DNA from: Arbacia lixula
Taxonomy: Eukaryota; Echinodermata; Echinoidea; Arbacioida; Arbaciidae
Length of the DNA stretch: 64,000 nt
Direction of reading: 5' to 3'
Assembly: GCA_963669155.1 (NCBI GenBank)
Contig: OZ022581.1
Location: 8,088,803 to 8,152,802 of the forward strand
This document shows, piece by piece, positions 59,547-64,000 of the stretch. How positions within the stretch are numbered: the stretch's first letter is position 1; each line of letters starts with the position of its first letter. The position numbers and the translations under genes are program-made. A model generated the notes under the pieces. The model worked only from the letters and a program-made list of their open reading frames with translations. It did not search any database and was not told the DNA's origin.

Positions 59547-59756
59547 GGGGTATGAATAATTTTGAACATGGCATTTTTTGAAAATCCATGAATGAAATAC
59601 CCCTGAAATGATGAATTTCTTGTATTGTGTATTGTTGTTATTCTTTCACATGTTGGTCACATATAACTGATATACACACTTGACAAAATGCATTCATTTC
59701 ATCACAAAAATAAAAAATCATAAAAATTAACAAGGGTATGAATAATTTTGAGGACA
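59547..59756. repeat. Right IR/DR of the Tc1 element
   Basis: Inverted partners of the left repeats. The inner copy GGGGTATGAATAATTTTGAA (59547) starts 27 bp after the stop codon; the outer copy is at 59734-59756. The terminal bases beyond GGACA do not match the left end (CGTTCA against the expected ACTGTA). Confidence 0.85.
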
Positions 59757-59760
59757 CGTT

Positions 59761-61534
59761 CATTGGCATGCATGCAAACCGGACTGGGATATCAATTTCA
59801 ACTCCGGGCAATCTCACAATTGCCAAAACAGAAAAAAAATTGTGCAAGCTTGCTCTGATTATACGGTATTTATGAATCCAATTAAGGAAATCCACTTATT
59901 TCAGTTGTTCCAAGTACCACAAAATGTGAATCTGATTATCACGCACTAGGTTAAACTTGATATTTCGCCCCCAAAGATTTGATTACTAATTAAGCTTGGA
60001 AATGGGGGAAAGACCTTCCAAAAGAAAAAATAAGTAGAAACAGATTTAGCTTTGATATACATACAGAACATAGGCTATGAAGTTATCATAGTTACTGCCA
60101 TAGTAATTTTCGAGGATTGGGGGGGGGGGGGGGGGGATTCGATCATATCAGTTCTCCTTTGTCTTGTACGTGCCTGTCTTGTACGTGCATGTCATCTGGA
60201 TTAGAGAGTATTCCTCCTGACCTAATATTCATTTAATAAATATTTCAAACATTCTAGTTTCACTTCATGGTTTTCGGATATTTTTATGATTTACCTCGTG
60301 TTTTGTCATGAAAAATGTGCCCTCAATGTCACCGTATGATTCAAGGACAAGCAAGAATAATGATAACTATCTTGTGTTATCTTTGTCAATTATTTTTCTT
60401 CTCCTTTTTTGCACCACCATTTCGTTCTTCCCCCTGTGCTTAATAGCATGGCCTGTCTCTTCTACCCTCTATACCCAACCATCTCCTCCTCACTGATATC
60501 ATTACATTTTGATGTTGTTATTCCGTACCCATCTATCTTTATCACTCGTTTTCTGTTTTCTTCCTTATTCTTCTTCCCCCTCCTCTATAACCATGATGAC
60601 AATCATGACCTTCGTCTGCTCTTCTAACATTTTTGTTGTACGTCGAATTTGTTTGATAATGATAGGGCACAGCAGAGCAAGGCAAACCAAAGCTGCGCTT
60701 TTGTCTGTCTGGCATGCGGTGCCAAAGCAATAAGTTTCGTCATTATCGTTATGTTTCAGGTTTTTTTGTACGGCTTTTCGTAGCCTTGCTTCCAGCCAGT
60801 AAAACATTCATTTTGATGTACAAGATATTAACTATGGTCTAGTACTCGTCCAACTGGTCATTTGTTCACTTCCCCTTTCCCCACTTCCGGTGCGCCAGTG
60901 AAGAGTTCAGATTAGACCTTTCCAACACACTGGAAAGCAGACTACACTATTCGAGGTGCACATCTGTCTGTACAAGAGGTCGAAGGAATTACGTTACGGA
61001 CAATGATATCATTCGTCTCAAAGTGACCGTGTTTATCTGGAACGGGAAACCGTCCTTGTACGATATACATTCACCATGTGCTGCATAATAGACAATGGTA
61101 GAAATATAAGTGCACTTTAAGGGAAAATTTAGTATCTCCTTCCTAGTGTAGCATTTCAAAACCTCTATAATTCATGATCATGCTGAACTGTTCAGTGCGG
61201 TTTGATACATGTTATTTAGAATATCGCCTCTACATGTAACAAGAAATGCTAAACCATAGAGCTATGCGTCAAATCATGTGGCAATTCTCCCGCCCCCTAA
61301 CAAATCTCTTCCAACGGGTTTGGATGGGAATGTAATGAACCACGCTGATTGAATCAGATGCAGATTTGTAATTCACACGGTATTATAAACTTATAAAAGA
61401 AAATCCTACCATGTCGGGAGTGGGAAAAAAACTTTATCCGATCCACGGTTTTGGGATTAAAGTCTTTAAAAAAAGTACGATAATCATGCACATGTATAAG
61501 TTATATTATGAGTGTATAATATATTCATGCTGTG
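59761..61534. other. No gene recognised
   Basis: AT-rich DNA with a poly-G run at 60119-60136 and pyrimidine-rich stretches at 60360-60600 that open meaningless frames on the plus strand. Confidence 0.5.
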
Positions 61535-61666
<132 letters not shown>

Positions 61667-61884
61667 GAGGGTGGGGTGGATGCTCTAGTTCCCCCTATGT
61701 ACAACTTTTTATTCCTTCAAAATTCAATTTAAAAAAAAAGAGACTTTTCGGAGGGACAAGAAAACCGTCCCTACAATCCCAACAAGCACAGATTATACAA
61801 AAAAAAAAAAACGTTTCTCATCAAAGCAATTTTTGTATACACGTTATACATAAACCGAGGCAGTTATATAAACATAATCATCAT

Positions 61885-62060
61885 CATTGGATGTTGTCTT
61901 CGGAGCGAAAGTTGGCTTCCAGTGTCATCCATGCTTCCCGGTCTTGCGCTTTCACAGGGAGGGCTCAGTACTGTTTGATGTTCGTCCACTTCTGCATGTT
62001 GGCCAGTTAGTTCATTGGTGGTCTTCCCCTGTTTCTCCTCCCTTCAGGTCATCCTTCTGA
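61885..62060 (-). mobile_element. RTE-type LINE 3' fragment, decayed
   Basis: Minus-strand translation reads NRGRPPMN, stop, LANMQKWTNIKQY, stop, ALPVKAQDREAWMTLEANFR. The GRPxxxW...W...QDREAW pattern is the usual C-terminal end of RTE-like and related endonuclease/RT LINE proteins. Two in-frame stops show it is dead. Confidence 0.6.
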
Positions 62061-63199
62061 CAGCTTCTAGCAGCTACAACACTTCAGTATTCTCAAATTT
62101 GTTGGCAAACTAGTACTTCTGTAGTTCAGCACATGTGTAAGATTGTTAAATGTGTAAATAATCTCCTGTGGATTTCAACATCGCATTTTCCATCATGAAA
62201 CATCATACATGTCTTGCCCGACTCTGGGTGTCACTCTAAACTTGATCTTACGTTGAGTATTCCCACCCCTATTCCTTCGGCTATTAAGCCGCTTTGTACT
62301 TCATTAAATTCTGCTTAAGGTTTCCCCTTTGCACCTTTGCAGAAGTACTTTCAGCAATATCTTAAACCCTATTCTGACGGAGGGGACGGGGGGGGGGGGG
62401 GGTGGGGGTGGGGGGAATTTTCATCCCCTGACCCCCACTGTACACAATCCACGACTGATGCGCAGCCGCTGCACATCGTGACACGCCTTTTCATTCATTT
62501 TTCTTTTGAAGTGTCTTGCAACTTGTGGAACTAAGAGAGTTTTAAAAAACGGACATTCCGTTGAAAGGTTACGCAGCATTATGTAATCGCATGTGAGACC
62601 AAAATCTGACAATAAGTGAGATTTCGCATTAGGTTTATGTACTCCCCCCTGTACTGCCCCATATCACTGTCAATTGTGCCTTTTAGGCCTTTTGCTTGAT
62701 CAAATTGTTCTTGAACCTTATCAAAATAAATACATGTCTGAAGCAAAAAAAATGAAAATGGAGAAAAAAAATGAAGAATAAAAAACAATAGAATACATAA
62801 ATATTAATTTGTAATTTCAGTTTTGTTAGACACGATATTGTTAATCATGCTACTCAGCATATAAAAACAAGTTTGACCTTCATCGTTTTTTAAATGAAAT
62901 ATATACATGTGTTTAAATAAAAGGCGTCTCATTTGCATACATTATAACTACACAAAATCAAATACTTTTTTCCCAAAGAAATATGAAGACACGCTCTTAA
63001 CATATTTCTTTATCTCCATGCAAATTCTGCGTCAATACAACCTTCCGCCCTAAAAAAATGCTCTCAAAAGCCCAGTCAAAATAGGGTAAAAAGAGATGAC
63101 TCATGAAACTCAGTAAAATGTACTGAAATCAGCGCAGGCCGCGGTTTGGGGGTTTGGGGGGAAGAGTCACAAATACAGAGGCATTAATTTCTTCAAGGA
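62061..63199. other. No clear feature
   Basis: Poly-G run at 62389-62402. Some minus-strand pieces may continue the decayed LINE, but I cannot support this motif by motif. Confidence 0.4.
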
Positions 63200-63960
63200 T
63201 GTAACCAGTTCTATATTCGATTATGTAGCTTTTTTTAATCGATCCCTTCATCAGCTTTCAAAATCTCTGTTTTGTGATGCTGTCGGGAAGTTCGCTATCC
63301 CATCTTTCATTCCTTTGGTTTCCTTTCCAACTTAATTACTTGCTATATCATAGCCGTCCTTACTGATAGCTGGCGGTTCACCTCTACCATCCTCATCCTT
63401 GATGGACTCGAAACCATCTCTTCGTTACATTCTCATAAACAATTAAATAATAACTTCCCATCCTTGTCTTTGGTACAGTCAGTGCCAGTGTGTGACTTCT
63501 TCACATGAGTATTTTTTGGAGTTTTTTTTTGCATGCATTGGTGTGCTCTTCAGTTCAACTCTTATGTTCGTTTTCATCCCACCGTTCATCCTTTCTCTCT
63601 TTGTACATTAGACGCATTTCCTTGTCAAGTTAGTGGTACCTTTCACTCCCCTTGTTGCTTTACCTTGACTTAATTTCGCGGGTATGTCCTCAGTCATCCA
63701 CCTTTGCTTTCTAATATTCTTTTTCTGTGGGAGGATCGTCTTTGCTGCTTGTACACTGTTGTATGGTGCTGCTTTTCGGAGTGCTGTATACCTGAACTAT
63801 ATTTTCATCGTCTAGTAATTGATCTACGCCATTGGTTCCGAGGATCCCATACTGATTTTTTACTTCAACATTGAAGCATACCATCATGACTGTAATCTGC
63901 CCGTTTCGGAAGGCTCGTCTCCGAATGAAGATATCCTGCATTTTCCTTCTCCAGTTATAT
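63200..63960 (-). mobile_element. Probable decayed RTE-type LINE, internal part
   Basis: The minus strand gives an open piece (63711-63941; QDIFIRRRAFRNGQ at its start) and, after several stops, DCTKDKDGKLL near 63470. That resembles the KDKDGKLL motif between the endonuclease and RT domains of RTE-like elements. Same strand as, and upstream of, the 61.9-kb fragment, so both may be parts of one copy. It probably continues beyond the window edge. Confidence 0.4.
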
Positions 63961-64000
63961 AAGTTATAGACAGAATTGTGGTAAATTCTATCATTAAGGG

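Noticed and set aside
59638-59895. Minus-strand ORF across the right end of the Tc1 element
   Set aside because: Shadow frame spanning the element boundary.

Overview
This is a stretch of nuclear DNA from an animal, most likely a marine invertebrate. Sea-urchin-like deuterostomes fit best, but nothing in the window proves the lineage. The reasons are the absence of bacterial-style gene packing, AT-rich intergenic DNA, very many microsatellites and homopolymers, tRNA-derived SINEs, several LINE clades, and many TTAA- and TA-flanked non-autonomous DNA transposons. I found no complete host gene that I can name. The only intact protein-coding gene is a Tc1-type transposase at 58.5-59.5 kb.

Layout. 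1-11.7 kb: mostly featureless AT-rich DNA with a diverged tandem duplication (1.9-2.3 kb), a 94-bp near-perfect palindrome (4.44-4.53 kb) and a 644-bp TTAA-flanked piggyBac-like element (6.7-7.4 kb). 11.7-17.4 kb: two 530-600-bp (TAC)n arrays and CA/GA microsatellites. 17.6-28.6 kb: a repeat unit of about 1.64 kb, present once as a diverged solo copy and three times in tandem (23.6-28.5 kb). Each unit carries a tRNA-like Pol III module; the tandem units also carry an alternating CG block. Between them lie a TA-flanked MITE, a TTAA fold-back copy, a GA minisatellite, a 300-bp (GAA)n tract and a GC-rich candidate exon. 28.6-31.6 kb: little. 31.6-34.0 kb: a decayed, 5'-truncated L1/Tx1-type LINE on the minus strand. 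34.4-37.9 kb: fold-back elements and MITEs.

38-44 kb: microsatellites, a promising first coding exon of a secreted protein (40.71-40.89 kb, minus strand) and the 3' end of a CR1-like LINE (42.4-43.9 kb). 44-55.4 kb: three copies of a ~0.7-kb element with CCAGGG termini and 5-bp target duplications, which carries a partly conserved reading frame; copies of a palindromic TTAA element; a large fold-back; and two SINEs, one of which contains a TTAA-flanked insertion. 55.4-58 kb: unremarkable, with CT/CA microsatellites. 58.07-59.76 kb: a full Tc1 element with IR/DR-type ends. 60-64 kb: low-complexity DNA and decayed RTE-type LINE pieces on the minus strand.

The window therefore reads as a transposon graveyard with one apparently young element. 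Possible host exons (19.4, 22.8-23.0, 40.7-40.9 and 52.45-52.54 kb) are isolated, and transcript data would be needed to place them in genes.
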